Source: Paramicrobacterium humi
GTDB lineage: Bacteria > Actinomycetota > Actinomycetes > Actinomycetales > Microbacteriaceae
Direction: 5' to 3'
Assembly: GCF_900105715.1 (NCBI RefSeq)
Contig: NZ_FNRY01000001.1
Location: 434,001-498,000, forward strand
Length of the DNA: 64,000 nucleotides
Shown: positions 1 to 9,067 of the stretch, piece by piece
How the letters are laid out: every line of letters begins with the position of its first letter
Position numbering within the stretch: the first letter of the stretch is position 1
Position numbers and translations under genes: made by a program
Notes under the pieces: model-generated
The model's database searches: none
Told to the model about the DNA's origin: nothing
Seen by the model: the letters and a program-made list of their open reading frames with translations, nothing else

Positions 1-190
1 CCTTTCCACCACGCTTGATGTGACGGGTCATCGCGATACGAGCTGCCTCGATCTGACGGTTGGTCACGTAGGCGGGCGAGAGAGCCTGGATGCCGTACTC
101 GCCGAAGCTGACCTTGGTGCCGCCGGTAGCCTGACCGGTGCGAACCGGACGGTGCTGCTTGCGGTACTTAACTCTGCGGGGAATCAACAT
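1..190 (-). CDS. rplP: 50S ribosomal protein L16 (partial, 3' end cut)
   Basis: The first 63 codons of L16 are present, beginning [13 protein letters not shown], and the window edge cuts the rest. The segment [20 protein letters not shown] is typical of L16, which helps form the A-site region and the peptidyl transferase surroundings of the large subunit. The ATG at 188-190 lies just after the rpsC stop (193-195), so the two are translationally linked in the usual S10-operon order rpsC-rplP. Confidence 0.95.
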   Translation of the reverse strand, partial: MLIPRRVKYRKQHRPVRTGQATGGTKVSFGEYGIQALSPAYVTNRQIEAARIAMTRHIKRGGK

Positions 191-192
191 GA

Positions 193-945
193 TTAAGCAC
201 TGGCTCCTTCTGCGACCGGCGCCTCAGCGGCCCGAGGGGCACGGCGGGGACGGTCGTTGCGCTCGCGGCCCGACTTGGAGCCGGCCTGCTCGCGAGCAAG
301 TTCCTTGTTGGTGACGTCGCCCTTGTAGATCCAGACCTTCACGCCGATGCGGCCGAAGGTGGTGCGAGCCTCGTAGAAGCCGTAGTCGATGTTCGCGCGC
401 AGAGTGTGCAGCGGAACGCGGCCCTCGCGGTAGAACTCCGAGCGGCTCATCTCGGCGCCGCCGAGACGGCCCGACACCTGGATGCGGACGCCCTTCGCGC
501 CGGCGCGCTGTGCGCCCTGCAGGCCCTTGCGCATGGCGCGGCGGAAGGCCACACGAGCCGAGAGCTGCTCGGCGATGCCCTGCGCGACGAGCTGAGCGTC
601 GGCCTCGGGGTTCTTGACCTCGAGGATGTTCAGCTGGATCTGCTTGCCGGTGAGCTTCTCGAGCTCACCGCGGATGCGCTCTGCCTCGGCGCCGCGGCGG
701 CCGATGACGATGCCCGGGCGCGCCGTGTGGATGTCCACGCGGACGCGGTCGCGGGTGCGCTCGATCTCGATGCGGGACACACCGGCGCGGTCAAGCGAGG
801 TGGTCAGAAGCTTGCGGATCTTGACGTCCTCGGCTACGTAGTCGCTGTAACGCTGGCCCGGCTTGGTGCTGTCGGCGAACCAACGCGACACGTGGTCGGT
901 CGTGACACCAAGACGGAAGCCGTACGGGTTTACTTTCTGGCCCAT
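193..945 (-). CDS. rpsC: 30S ribosomal protein S3
   Basis: A 250-residue protein beginning [14 protein letters not shown], the standard start of S3. It holds the N-terminal KH domain with the [11 protein letters not shown] stretch around residues 83-93 and the C-terminal S3 domain ([15 protein letters not shown]). The last 30 residues are a basic then Ala-rich tail, as in other actinobacterial S3 proteins. S3 sits at the mRNA entry channel of the small subunit. The start codon overlaps the rplV stop by one base (TAATG arrangement), which suggests translational coupling. Confidence 0.98.
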   Translation of the reverse strand: MGQKVNPYGFRLGVTTDHVSRWFADSTKPGQRYSDYVAEDVKIRKLLTTSLDRAGVSRIEIERTRDRVRVDIHTARPGIVIGRRGAEAERIRGELEKLTGKQIQLNILEVKNPEADAQLVAQGIAEQLSARVAFRRAMRKGLQGAQRAGAKGVRIQVSGRLGGAEMSRSEFYREGRVPLHTLRANIDYGFYEARTTFGRIGVKVWIYKGDVTNKELAREQAGSKSGRERNDRPRRAPRAAEAPVAEGASA

Positions 946-1337
946 TACTTGCTCGCCTTCTTTGTTGCCGTGGCTGCTCCGACCTCGTCCGGCGTCGAGA
1001 GGACAACCGTGATGTGGCTGGTGCGCTTGTTGATGCGGAAGGCGCGGCCCTGGGCGCGCGGCTGGAACCGCTTGAGGGTCGCACCCTCGTCAACGAATGC
1101 CTTGGTGATGTACAGGTCCTGCTCGTCGAGGAAGCTGTTCTCGGCGTCCGCCTTCACGCGAGCGTTGGCGATGGCCGAGGCGACCAGCTTGTAGACGGGC
1201 TCAGAAGCACCCTGCGGGGCGAACTTCAGGATGGCCAGGGCCTCCTGCGCCTGCTTGCCGCGGATCATGTTGACGACGCGGCGAGCCTTCTGGGGGGTGA
1301 CGCGGATGTGTCGCACGCGTGCGATCGACTCCACCAT
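945..1337 (-). CDS. rplV: 50S ribosomal protein L22
   Basis: A 130-residue protein starting [20 protein letters not shown], the conserved L22 N-terminus. The C-terminal beta-hairpin segment ([20 protein letters not shown]), which reaches into the peptide exit tunnel, is intact, with none of the deletions known from macrolide-resistant strains. The gene lies between rpsS and rpsC as in the canonical S10 operon. Confidence 0.98.
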   Translation of the reverse strand: MVESIARVRHIRVTPQKARRVVNMIRGKQAQEALAILKFAPQGASEPVYKLVASAIANARVKADAENSFLDEQDLYITKAFVDEGATLKRFQPRAQGRAFRINKRTSHITVVLSTPDEVGAATATKKASK

Positions 1338-1363
1338 TTCTATTCCTCCTTCACGTCACCGCG

Positions 1364-1645
1364 TTAGCGGCGACGGCCCTTCTTGTCGTCCTTCACGTGT
1401 CCACGGAAGGTGCGGGTCGGGGCAAACTCGCCGAGCTTGTGACCGACCATGCTCTCGGTGACGAACACCGGGATGTGCTTGCGACCGTCGTGCACCGCGA
1501 TGGTGTGACCCAGCATCGCGGGCACGATCATCGAGCGGCGCGACCAGGTCTTGATGACGTTCTTGCTGTTGGCCTCGTTCGCGGTGACCACCTTGCGGAG
1601 CAGGTGTTCGTCGACGAAGGGGCCCTTCTTCAGACTGCGTGGCAT
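1364..1645 (-). CDS. rpsS: 30S ribosomal protein S19
   Basis: A 93-residue protein, [18 protein letters not shown], with the conserved block [16 protein letters not shown] near the C-terminus. The length is normal for the family. S19 binds the 3' major domain of 16S rRNA with S13. It is spaced 12 nt from rplB and 26 nt from rplV, within one transcription unit. Confidence 0.98.
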   Translation of the reverse strand: MPRSLKKGPFVDEHLLRKVVTANEANSKNVIKTWSRRSMIVPAMLGHTIAVHDGRKHIPVFVTESMVGHKLGEFAPTRTFRGHVKDDKKGRRR

Positions 1646-1657
1646 CTTCTCTAACTC

Positions 1658-2497
1658 CTACTTACGCTTCTTGCCGGTGGGACGACGGCGAACAATGAGC
1701 TTGTCGCTCTCCTTGTTCGGGTGGCGGGTGCGGCCTTCCTTCTGGCCCCACGGGCTGACCGGGTGGCGACCACCGGAGGTCTTGCCCTCACCACCACCGT
1801 GCGGGTGGTCGACCGGGTTCATGACGACACCGCGGACGGTCGGGCGGACGCCCTTCCAGCGGCTGCGGCCGGCCTTGCCCCAGTTGATGTTCGACTGCTC
1901 GGCGTTGCCGACCTCGCCGATGGTGGCGCGGCAGCGGGCGTCGACGTTGCGGATCTCACCCGAGGGGAGGCGCAGCTGGGCGTAGGGGCCGTCCTTCGCG
2001 ACGAGACGCACCGAGGCTCCGGCGGAGCGGGCGAGCTTGGCTCCCCCGCCCGGCTTCAGCTCGATCGCGTGCACGACGGTACCGGTCGGGATGTTGCGCA
2101 GCGGCAGGTTGTTGCCAGGCTTGATGTCCGCGCCCGCACCCGACTCGACGATGTCGCCCTGCTTGAGCTTCTCGGGAGCGAGGATGTAGCGCTTGGTGCC
2201 GTCCAGGAAGTGCAGCAGCGCGATGTGCGCGGTGCGGTTCGGGTCGTACTCGATGTGAGCGACCTTGGCGTTCACGCCGTCCTTGTCGTTACGACGGAAG
2301 TCGATGACGCGGTACTGGCGCTTGTGGCCACCACCGATGTGACGCGTGGTGATGCGGCCCTGGTTGTTGCGACCACCGGTCTTCGACAGCGGACGAAGCA
2401 GCGACTTCTCCGGCGTCGAGCGCGTGATCTCGGCGAACTCCGAGACGCTCGAGCCGCGGCGGCCCGGGGTCGTGGGCTTGTACTTACGAATAGCCAT
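1658..2497 (-). CDS. rplB: 50S ribosomal protein L2
   Basis: A 279-residue protein beginning [15 protein letters not shown]. It carries the OB-fold and SH3-like parts of L2 and the diagnostic C-terminal segment [17 protein letters not shown], whose histidine is implicated in peptidyl transferase centre assembly. L2 is needed for subunit association. Length and order (rplW before, rpsS after) are canonical. Confidence 0.98.
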   Translation of the reverse strand: MAIRKYKPTTPGRRGSSVSEFAEITRSTPEKSLLRPLSKTGGRNNQGRITTRHIGGGHKRQYRVIDFRRNDKDGVNAKVAHIEYDPNRTAHIALLHFLDGTKRYILAPEKLKQGDIVESGAGADIKPGNNLPLRNIPTGTVVHAIELKPGGGAKLARSAGASVRLVAKDGPYAQLRLPSGEIRNVDARCRATIGEVGNAEQSNINWGKAGRSRWKGVRPTVRGVVMNPVDHPHGGGEGKTSGGRHPVSPWGQKEGRTRHPNKESDKLIVRRRPTGKKRK

Positions 2498-2513
2498 GTT
2501 TATCCCTGTACTC

Positions 2514-2813
2514 CTAGCCGACAGCCGTGAAGATGTCGATGGAACCGGACTTCAGCGTGACGATGGCGCGCTTGGTGTCCTTGCGCTTGCCGATGCCGAA
2601 GCGGGTGCGACGCGTCTTGCCCTGACGGTTCAGGGTGTTCACGGAAGCGACCTGCACGCCGAAGATCTTCTCGATGGCGAGCTTGATCTCGGTCTTGTTC
2701 GAGCGGGGGTCGACGATGAAGGTGTACTTGCCCTCGTCGATCAGTCCGTAGCTCTTCTCCGAAACGACCGGCGCGATGACGATATCGCGGGGGTCCTTGC
2801 CTGTCTGGCTCAT
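2514..2813 (-). CDS. rplW: 50S ribosomal protein L23
   Basis: A 99-residue protein with the L23 pattern [15 protein letters not shown] and [21 protein letters not shown]23 lies at the exit of the peptide tunnel and is the docking point for trigger factor and the signal recognition particle. Its start overlaps the rplD stop by 4 bp (ATGA), the usual mark of coupled translation. Confidence 0.97.
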   Translation of the reverse strand: MSQTGKDPRDIVIAPVVSEKSYGLIDEGKYTFIVDPRSNKTEIKLAIEKIFGVQVASVNTLNRQGKTRRTRFGIGKRKDTKRAIVTLKSGSIDIFTAVG

Positions 2814-3499
2814 GCCGAGACCTCCTCAGTTGCTTCAGCCGAGCTTGCAGCAGCCTTGACCGACTTGCCCGAGGCGGGACCCGCGACGAATCCGTCGAAG
2901 GCGCCCTTCGTGAAGACGATGTCGTCGGAGACGAGCACGTCGTAGGCGTTGAGCTGGTCGTAGCTGAGAACGTGCACGGACGGAATGTTGCGCACGGCGC
3001 GGAGGCTCACGTCGTCGCCACGCTCGAGAACGATCAGGACGTTCTTCGACTGGACGACCTTCGAGAGGTACTCGGCGGCGTTCTTGGTCAGGCGCTCATC
3101 GGCGACGGCGAACGTCTCGACGACGTGGATGCGGCCACCGCGGGCGCGGTCAGAGAGCGAGCCGCGAAGCGCAGCCGCAATCATCTTCTTGGGGGTGCGC
3201 TGGGCGTAGTCACGCGGCACGGGACCGTGGACGACGCCACCGCCGATGTGCTGCGGCATGCGGACCGAGCCCTGACGAGCGCGGCCGGTGCCCTTCTGCT
3301 TGAACGGCTTGCTGCCGGATCCGGAGACCTCACCGCGACCCTTGGTCTTGTGAGTGCCCTGACGCGCGGCGGCCTGCTGTGCCACGACAACCTGGTGGAT
3401 CAGCGGGATGTTGGTCTGAACATCGAACACCTCAGCGGGCAGGTCGACCGAGCCGGCCTTGTTGCCCTTGGTGTCGAGAACGTCGAGCGAGGTAGCCAT
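2810..3499 (-). CDS. rplD: 50S ribosomal protein L4
   Basis: A 229-residue protein. The loop [20 protein letters not shown], which reaches into the exit tunnel, is intact, followed by the conserved [18 protein letters not shown]. The C-terminal part has the Rossmann-like L4 fold. In some bacteria L4 represses its own operon; no obvious L4 target hairpin could be recognised upstream of rpsJ here. The C-terminal 20 residues are Ala/Ser-rich and probably flexible. Confidence 0.97.
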   Translation of the reverse strand: MATSLDVLDTKGNKAGSVDLPAEVFDVQTNIPLIHQVVVAQQAAARQGTHKTKGRGEVSGSGSKPFKQKGTGRARQGSVRMPQHIGGGVVHGPVPRDYAQRTPKKMIAAALRGSLSDRARGGRIHVVETFAVADERLTKNAAEYLSKVVQSKNVLIVLERGDDVSLRAVRNIPSVHVLSYDQLNAYDVLVSDDIVFTKGAFDGFVAGPASGKSVKAAASSAEATEEVSA

Positions 3500-3503
3500 T
3501 GAA

Positions 3504-4160
3504 CTACGCTCCCTTCACTGCGTTGCGAACGAAAACGATGCGACCACGCGCACCGGGAACAGCGCCCTTGACGAGCAGCAGGCCCTTCTCGGCGTCGACC
3601 GAGTGGATGCTGAGGTTGAGAACGGTCACGCGCTCGCCACCCATGCGGCCGGCCATGCGCATTCCCTTGAAGACGCGGCTCGGCGTCGAGGAGGCGCCGA
3701 TCGAGCCGGGCTTGCGGTGGTTGCGGTGAGCACCGTGCGAGGCGGACACGCCCTGGAAGTTGTGGCGCTTCATGACACCGGCGAAGCCCTTACCCTTCGA
3801 CGTGCCGACGACGTCGACCTTCTGGCCGGCTTCGAAGACACCGTCGACCGTGAGCTCCTGACCGAGTGAGTAGTCGGAAGCGTCGTCGGTGCGGATCTCG
3901 GTGAGGTGGCGGCGAGGCGTCACGCCTGCCTGCTTGAAGTGCCCGTCGAGGGGCTGAGTCACCTTGCGGGGGTCGATCTCGCCCGCGGCGATCTGGACGG
4001 CGTTGTAGCCGTCACGCTCGGGGGTGCGGACCTGGGTGACCACGTTCGGGGTGATCTCGATGACGGTGACGGGAACGACCTTGCCTGCTTCGTCCCACAC
4101 CTGGGTCATGCCGAGCTTCTTGCCGAGCAGACCCTTGCTGGTCTTGTTCTGCGTAGACAT
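3504..4160 (-). CDS. rplC: 50S ribosomal protein L3
   Basis: A 218-residue protein when started at the ATG at 4158-4160 ([18 protein letters not shown]). The open frame runs further upstream, but that part only shadows rpsJ. The L3 signatures [17 protein letters not shown] and [20 protein letters not shown] are present. L3 starts assembly of the 23S 3' domain. The gene is 8 nt downstream of the rpsJ stop. Confidence 0.97.
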   Translation of the reverse strand: MSTQNKTSKGLLGKKLGMTQVWDEAGKVVPVTVIEITPNVVTQVRTPERDGYNAVQIAAGEIDPRKVTQPLDGHFKQAGVTPRRHLTEIRTDDASDYSLGQELTVDGVFEAGQKVDVVGTSKGKGFAGVMKRHNFQGVSASHGAHRNHRKPGSIGASSTPSRVFKGMRMAGRMGGERVTVLNLSIHSVDAEKGLLLVKGAVPGARGRIVFVRNAVKGA

Positions 4161-4168
4161 GCGTTCCC

Positions 4169-4477
4169 TTAGAGCTTGATCTCGATGTTGACGTCGGCCG
4201 GCAGGTCGAGTCGCATGAGCGAGTCGACGGCCTTCGGGGTCGGGTCGACGATGTCGATCAACCGCTTGTGCGTGCGCATCTCGAAGTGCTCGCGGCTGTC
4301 CTTGTACTTGTGGGGAGAACGGATGACACACACCACGTTCTTCTCCGTCGGAAGCGGCACGGGGCCGACGACCGTGGCACCCGCGCGGGTAACCGTGTCG
4401 ACGATCTTGCGCGCCGAGGTGTCGATGACCTCGTGGTCATACGACTTAAGTCGAATGCGGATCTTCTGTCCCGCCAT
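4169..4477 (-). CDS. rpsJ: 30S ribosomal protein S10
   Basis: A 102-residue protein, [19 protein letters not shown], the first gene of the S10 operon. An in-frame GTG four codons upstream exists, but ATG at 4475-4477 matches the family N-terminus and has a purine-rich GAGAGTGAG stretch at a suitable distance. S10 is also the NusE antitermination factor; residues of the NusB-binding face ([13 protein letters not shown] region) look conserved. Confidence 0.97.
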   Translation of the reverse strand: MAGQKIRIRLKSYDHEVIDTSARKIVDTVTRAGATVVGPVPLPTEKNVVCVIRSPHKYKDSREHFEMRTHKRLIDIVDPTPKAVDSLMRLDLPADVNIEIKL

Positions 4478-4761
4478 TGTGTGACTCACTCTCTGTCTTG
4501 CGTCTTACGAATAGCTCTCGCATTGGACGCTCTTCTGTGTGCGCAGACCGGCGAGCCCGTCTGCGCGAGGCACCACTGCTGTCGCACCACTGTTTTTCTG
4601 TCAAGCTTCACCAGCACGCCGGCAGTCCGCCGGATCCCGGGCAGAGTTCTACTCGGTCGGGAGTGTGTTGGTTAAGTCGTTGTCCTGCTGCCCGCGGCCT
4701 AGACTCTGACGTCTATGCACTGCCTGGCAGTGATCCGGAGGGCACCACGCAGGGCGCGTCC

Positions 4762-4825
4762 GAAATATTGAACTAGTTGAGTTTGCCAGAAATGCGCCCT
4801 GTTTGCAACCCGGGCGTGTCGCGCG
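4762..4825 (-). promoter_or_regulatory. Candidate S10 operon promoter with upstream element
   Basis: The 502-bp gap between rpsJ and the divergent ABC permease has no gene. The best minus-strand promoter is -35 CTGGCA (4784-4789), a 16-bp spacer and -10 TATTTC (4762-4767), giving a leader near 280 nt. Upstream of it, 4809-4825 reads CCCGGGCGTGTCGCGCG on the plus strand, identical to 34655-34671 upstream of the rRNA promoter. The -10 is imperfect, so confidence is limited. Confidence 0.4.
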
Positions 4826-4979
4826 CGCGTTCCGCGGAATCCCGCGCTGGATCACGCTGTCTCGGCACCCGGCGACCACGGCTTCCCGATAGCTCGTTCA
4901 TGAGGTTTCGATAGCCGTTCTGCCTAGCGTTGGCGATCGGATGCGGGCGGAATCGACGCCCGCCGATCAGAGGAAGCGC

Positions 4980-6428
4980 ATGTTCATCACCTACCTTCGC
5001 CGAGAGCTCGGCAACCGAAAACGGCAGAGCGCCATCGTCGCCATCGCACTCGCGATCGCCATCGCCCTCGTGATGCTCGTCGCCTCCTTCTCCGCCGCCG
5101 TGCGAAGCGCGCAGGCCGATGCTCTGAGCTCGGTGTACGGCGTGGGCACCGACATCACGGTGTCGCAGAAGGCCGAGGCTCCGACCGAGGGCGGCGACGG
5201 ACCCGGCCAGCGCTTCGACTTCGACCCGGGCGAGGGCAGCTCGGATGCCGATGGGCAGCAGTTCTCCCAGTCGCGCCTGACGCTCGGGTTCGGAACGACC
5301 GGGTTCGACGCCTCCGCGCTGGACACGATCGCCGCCACGGCCGGGGTGAAGGATGCCGCCGGCGTGCTCTCGCTCACGAACACGAACTTCAGCGGCGAGG
5401 TCCCCGACCGGTCGCAGGCCGCAGCCCCGCCGAGCGCCGGGCAGGCGCCGCAGGACGCGGGACCGGGCGGCGGCGGATCGTTCGACGTCGATGCCACGGC
5501 GGTGCTCGGCGTCACACCGGGCGCAGCATCCGTCGGCCCGCTCTCCGATGTCGAGACGGCAGACGGACGGATGCTGCGCGCCGACGACGCGGGAGCCGAC
5601 GTCGTCATCCTCGACGCCGCCTACGCCACGGCCTCCGAACTCGCCGTCGGCGACACGCTCACGCTCGGCGGCACGGAGTTCACGGTCGTCGGCACCGTCG
5701 CCTCGACCACCGACGCGGCTTCGACTGCGGCGGACGCGTACATCCCGCTCGACGTCGCGCAGTCCCTCGCGGGCGCGGAGGGCACGCTCAGCACGGTGTA
5801 CGTCTCCGCGGCCTCTGCAGACGAGGTCTCGGACGTGCAGGACGCGGTGGAGACGGCACTGCCCGATCTGACGGTGTCGACGCAAGCGGACCTCGCGCAG
5901 AGCGTCTCGGGCTCCCTCGCGACGGCGACGCAGCTCGTGTCGTCGCTCGGCCTCTGGCTCTCGGTGCTCGTGATCGCGGTGGCGTTCCTCATCGCCGCCC
6001 TGTTCACGGTGTCGGGCGTCACGCGGCGCACGCGCGAATTCGGCACGCTCAAGGCGATCGGCTGGACGAGCGGCCGCGTCGTGCGGCAGGTCGCGGCCGA
6101 GTCCGTCACGCAGGGTCTCATCGGCGGCGCTATCGGCGTCGCCATCGGCTGCGCGGCGATCGCGATCCTGAATGCCGTCGGCATCACACTCAGCGGCTCG
6201 GCGACCACCGCGGCGGCCGGCCCCGGCAGGATGGACGGCGGCTTTCCCGGCGGGGCGTCCGACGCAGCCGCATCCGCGACTCCGCTCACGCTCTCGCTCC
6301 CCGTCGACGTGACCGTCATCGCCCTCGCCGTCGGCCTCGCCGTTCTCGGTGGGCTGATCGCCGGCGCCATCGGCGGCTGGCGAGCCTCCCACCTGCGTCC
6401 CGCCGCGGCCCTCCGCTCAATCTCCTGA
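4980..6428 (+). CDS. ABC transporter permease, MacB/FtsX type
   Basis: A 482-residue membrane protein. The start at ATG 4980 follows AGAGGA; a longer frame from 4941 lacks support. Topology by eye: one N-terminal helix (about residues 15-40), a long extracytoplasmic MacB-like periplasmic-core domain (about 45-300, rich in D/E/G/S), then three C-terminal helices. The FtsX-type segment GVTRRTREFGTLKAIGWTSG follows the second helix and is the usual coupling helix to the ATPase. It pairs with the ATPase 13 bp downstream and probably exports a peptide or lipophilic compound; the substrate cannot be read from sequence. It lies opposite in strand to the ribosomal operons on both sides. Confidence 0.88.
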   Translation: MFITYLRRELGNRKRQSAIVAIALAIAIALVMLVASFSAAVRSAQADALSSVYGVGTDITVSQKAEAPTEGGDGPGQRFDFDPGEGSSDADGQQFSQSRLTLGFGTTGFDASALDTIAATAGVKDAAGVLSLTNTNFSGEVPDRSQAAAPPSAGQAPQDAGPGGGGSFDVDATAVLGVTPGAASVGPLSDVETADGRMLRADDAGADVVILDAAYATASELAVGDTLTLGGTEFTVVGTVASTTDAASTAADAYIPLDVAQSLAGAEGTLSTVYVSAASADEVSDVQDAVETALPDLTVSTQADLAQSVSGSLATATQLVSSLGLWLSVLVIAVAFLIAALFTVSGVTRRTREFGTLKAIGWTSGRVVRQVAAESVTQGLIGGAIGVAIGCAAIAILNAVGITLSGSATTAAAGPGRMDGGFPGGASDAAASATPLTLSLPVDVTVIALAVGLAVLGGLIAGAIGGWRASHLRPAAALRSIS

Positions 6429-6441
6429 CAGAAGGACACCC

Positions 6442-7113
6442 ATGTACACCCTCACGAACGTCACCAAGAAGTACGCCGGCAAGAACACGGCCGTCACCGC
6501 CCTGAAGGACGTCGATCTCGAGATCCCCGACGGCCAGTTCGTCGCCGTCCAGGGCCCCACAGGCGGCGGCAAGTCGACGCTCCTGCAGCTGCTCGGCGCC
6601 CTCGACACGCCCACGAGCGGCACGGTGCTGCTCGACGACGTGGACGTATCGGCGGCGAGCGAGCGCCGGCTCACCGCGCTTCGCGCCTCGACCATCGGCA
6701 TCGTGTTCCAGAGCTTCAACCTCATCCCCACGCTCACGGCTCTCGAGAACGTCGCGTGCGCGCTCGCTCCGCTGAATCTTGCGGCGGGAGAGCGCAGCTC
6801 CCGCGCGGCTGCGGCCCTCGCCGAGGTCGGTCTCGGTGATCGGCTCGGGCACTTGCCCGGTCAGCTGTCGGGCGGACAGCAGCAGCGCGTCGCCATCGCC
6901 CGTGCACTCGTGAAGCAGCCGCGCGTGCTCCTCGCGGACGAGCCGACGGGTTCCCTCGACGAGGACACGCGCGACGAGATCATGGCGCTGCTGGAGGGCG
7001 CGGCACACGAGCGCGGGCTCACGCTCGTGATCGTGACGCACGACGCCTCCGTCGCACGACGGGCCGAGCGCCGGCTGCGCATGAAGCACGGTCGGCTCTC
7101 GGAAGTCGCGTAG
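6442..7113 (+). CDS. ABC transporter ATP-binding protein, LolD/MacB type
   Basis: A 223-residue ATPase. Walker A is GPTGGGKST (about residues 39-47), the Q-loop region is [19 protein letters not shown], the signature is [15 protein letters not shown], and Walker B is [12 protein letters not shown], the form typical of MacB/LolD exporters. An SD sequence (AGAAGGA) precedes the ATG. It forms a two-gene operon with the permease just upstream, and a strong hairpin at 7126-7160 ends the unit. Confidence 0.93.
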   Translation: MYTLTNVTKKYAGKNTAVTALKDVDLEIPDGQFVAVQGPTGGGKSTLLQLLGALDTPTSGTVLLDDVDVSAASERRLTALRASTIGIVFQSFNLIPTLTALENVACALAPLNLAAGERSSRAAAALAEVGLGDRLGHLPGQLSGGQQQRVAIARALVKQPRVLLADEPTGSLDEDTRDEIMALLEGAAHERGLTLVIVTHDASVARRAERRLRMKHGRLSEVA

Positions 7114-7125
7114 CGGAACATGAGA

Positions 7126-7160
7126 GAGGGCGGATGCTGCGCGTCGCAGCATCCGCCCTC
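7126..7160. terminator. Bidirectional hairpin terminator
   Basis: A perfect 15-bp stem: GAGGGCGGATGCTGC at 7126-7140 and its complement at 7146-7160, with a 5-nt loop. It lies between the ABC ATPase (plus) and the antitoxin-like gene (minus), which converge on it, so it can serve both. There is no T-tract, as is common in actinobacteria. Confidence 0.8.
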
Positions 7161-7176
7161 GTTGCATGTCCTGAGG

Positions 7177-7392
7177 CTACTCGTCGCCGATCGCCTTGTC
7201 GGCGGCGTCGCGGCCGCCCTTGATCTGCTCGTCGAACCTGCCGCCGCCCAGGCGGCGTGCGCCTTCCGAGGCGCGATCGAGCAGGTCGTCGCTGATGCCT
7301 TCGGCCTTCTCGCTGTGGATCGCCTTGTCGATGGAGTCCTGATTCTGCTCGTAGAGCTTCTTGCCCTTGTTCACCAGATCGTCGAATCCCAT
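7177..7392 (-). CDS. MT0933-like small antitoxin family protein
   Basis: A 71-residue, highly charged, mostly helical protein starting [17 protein letters not shown] after a good SD (AAGGAG). Its pattern (an N-terminal D-LV-KGKK segment, then [20 protein letters not shown]) resembles the Rv0909/MT0933 antitoxin family of actinobacteria. No toxin gene lies beside it, so it is an orphan copy or has a structural or stress role. The assignment is by pattern recall, not by alignment. It is flanked by strong hairpins on both sides. Confidence 0.65.
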   Translation of the reverse strand: MGFDDLVNKGKKLYEQNQDSIDKAIHSEKAEGISDDLLDRASEGARRLGGGRFDEQIKGGRDAADKAIGDE

Positions 7393-7461
7393 GGGAGCTC
7401 CTTCCGTCGATTGAACCTGTGGCCCATTCTCCCGCGGCCGGAGAGCGCTCACAAGGGCCAG

Positions 7462-7633
7462 CCGATGGCCCCGCGAGGGGAGCGGGGCCATCGGTGGGCG
7501 GCGTCGAACGCCGCGGCAGGCGCACGCAAGCCCTTGGGATGGAACGTTGAACCCGATCGTCCGTTCCCGCTCGGCGCGCCACTGCTCTCTGCAGTGGGGC
7601 AAGCATATCCTTTAGCTGAGCTTTCCTCAGCTA
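7462..7633. other. Intergenic cluster of three inverted repeats
   Basis: The 342-bp gap between the antitoxin-like gene and tuf contains three inverted repeats before the tuf terminator: a 13-bp stem at 7462-7474/7482-7494 (CCGATGGCCCCGC arm), a 7-bp stem at 7579-7585/7591-7597 (CCACTGC arm), and an 8-bp palindrome TAGCTGAG-N5-CTCAGCTA at 7613-7633 followed by TTTT on the plus strand. On the minus strand a TATGCT -10-like hexamer lies near 7603-7608, so the last palindrome could be an operator of the antitoxin-like gene. No coding region was seen. Confidence 0.5.
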
Positions 7634-7680
7634 TTTTCGAGAAGTTTCCCTCCCCCCTCTTCGGGTGGGGAGCGGGCATG

Positions 7681-7716
7681 CGAAAGGGGCCGGACCCGAA
7701 GGCCCGACCCCTTTCG
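7681..7716 (-). terminator. tuf / str operon terminator
   Basis: An inverted repeat 19 nt past the tuf stop: CGAAAGGGGCCGGACC (7681-7696) against GGCCCGACCCCTTTCG (7701-7716), 16 bp with G-U tolerant mismatches and a 4-nt loop. Its position and strength fit termination of the rpsL-rpsG-fusA-tuf transcript. Confidence 0.75.
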
Positions 7717-7734
7717 AGATCTGCAGTCCGGAGA

Positions 7735-8928
7735 CTACTTGTTGATCTTGGTGACGGTGCCGGCACCGACGGTGCGGCCACCCTCACGGATAGCGAAGCC
7801 GAGGCCCTCTTCCATGGCGATCGGCTGGATCAGCTGAACCGACATGTCGGTGGTGTCGCCAGGCATGACCATCTCGGTGCCCTCAGGCAGCGTGATGACG
7901 CCGGTGACGTCCGTGGTGCGGAAGTAGAACTGCGGACGGTAGTTCGTGTAGAAGGGGTTGTGGCGCCCACCCTCGTCCTTGGAGAGGATGTACGCGGTGC
8001 CCTCGAACTCGGTGTGCGGGGTGACCGAACCGGGCTTCACGACGACCTGGCCACGCTCCACGTCCTCGCGCTTGGTGCCGCGGAGGAGCAGACCACAGTT
8101 CTCGCCGGCCCAGGCCTCGTCGAGCTGCTTGTGGAACATCTCGATACCGGTGACCGTGGTCTTCTGCGTCGGGCGGATGCCGACGATCTCGACCTCGGAG
8201 TTGATGGCGAGAGTACCGCGCTCGGCACGGCCGGTGACGACGGTTCCACGACCGGTGATCGTGAAGACGTCCTCGACAGGCATGAGGAACGGCTTGTCCT
8301 TGTCGCGCACGGGGTCGGGAACGTTGTTGTCGACGGCCTCCATGAGGTCGAGGACCGACTGGACCCACTTCTCGTCGCCCTCAAGAGCCTTGAGAGCCGA
8401 GACGCGCACGACGGGAGCGTTGTCGCCGTCGAAGTCCTGGCTCGAGAGGAGCTCGCGGACCTCGAGCTCGACGAGCTCCATGATCTCCTCGTCGTCGACC
8501 ATGTCGGACTTGTTCAGAGCAACGACGAGGTACGGAACGCCGACCTGCTTCGCGAGCAGCACGTGCTCACGCGTCTGAGCCATCGGACCGTCGGTGGCGG
8601 CGACCACGAGGATCGCGCCGTCCATCTGAGCCGCACCGGTGATCATGTTCTTGATGTAGTCGGCGTGCCCAGGGGCGTCCACGTGAGCGTAGTGACGCTT
8701 CGGCGTCTCGTACTCGACGTGCGAGATGTTGATCGTGATGCCGCGCTGACGCTCTTCCGGAGCCGAGTCGATGCTGGCGAAGTCACGCTGGACGTTGACG
8801 TCCGACGGGTACTTGTCGGCAAGAACCTTCGAGATCGCTGCGGTGAGCGTGGTCTTACCGTGGTCGACGTGACCGATCGTTCCGATGTTTACGTGCGGCT
8901 TGGTCCGCTCGAACTTGGCCTTAGCCAC
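7735..8928 (-). CDS. tuf: Elongation factor Tu
   Basis: A 397-residue GTPase that brings aminoacyl-tRNA to the ribosome. The G1 motif GHVDHGKT (residues 19-26), G3 DAPGHADY and G4 NKSD are all present, followed by domains 2 and 3 up to [11 protein letters not shown]. The start is GTG at 8926-8928, preceded by GAGGAGGA. It is separated from fusA by 139 bp that contain a hairpin (arms 9025-9032 and 9053-9060), so part of its expression may be independent of fusA. Confidence 0.98.
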   Translation of the reverse strand: MAKAKFERTKPHVNIGTIGHVDHGKTTLTAAISKVLADKYPSDVNVQRDFASIDSAPEERQRGITINISHVEYETPKRHYAHVDAPGHADYIKNMITGAAQMDGAILVVAATDGPMAQTREHVLLAKQVGVPYLVVALNKSDMVDDEEIMELVELEVRELLSSQDFDGDNAPVVRVSALKALEGDEKWVQSVLDLMEAVDNNVPDPVRDKDKPFLMPVEDVFTITGRGTVVTGRAERGTLAINSEVEIVGIRPTQKTTVTGIEMFHKQLDEAWAGENCGLLLRGTKREDVERGQVVVKPGSVTPHTEFEGTAYILSKDEGGRHNPFYTNYRPQFYFRTTDVTGVITLPEGTEMVMPGDTTDMSVQLIQPIAMEEGLGFAIREGGRTVGAGTVTKINK

Positions 8929-9067
8929 TGTGGGTCCTCCTCAGGACTCTCGTGTAGATACACCGGGCACTGGATTGCGACCGGTTCTCTACGGGATTTT
9001 GTGTACTTATGTTACTAGGTGCCGGCTGGGCGCCATACCAGAAAAGGCACGCCGCCCAGCCTAGGGG

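Noticed and set aside
4599-4604. Perfect TTGACA on the minus strand upstream of rpsJ
   Set aside because: No -10-like hexamer lies 16-18 bp downstream, so it was not called as the S10 promoter.
9025-9060. Hairpin between fusA and tuf as a full terminator
   Set aside because: Only the outer 8 bp pair well and the inner part is weak; tuf is expected to be read from the str promoter too, so it is noted only as a possible attenuator.
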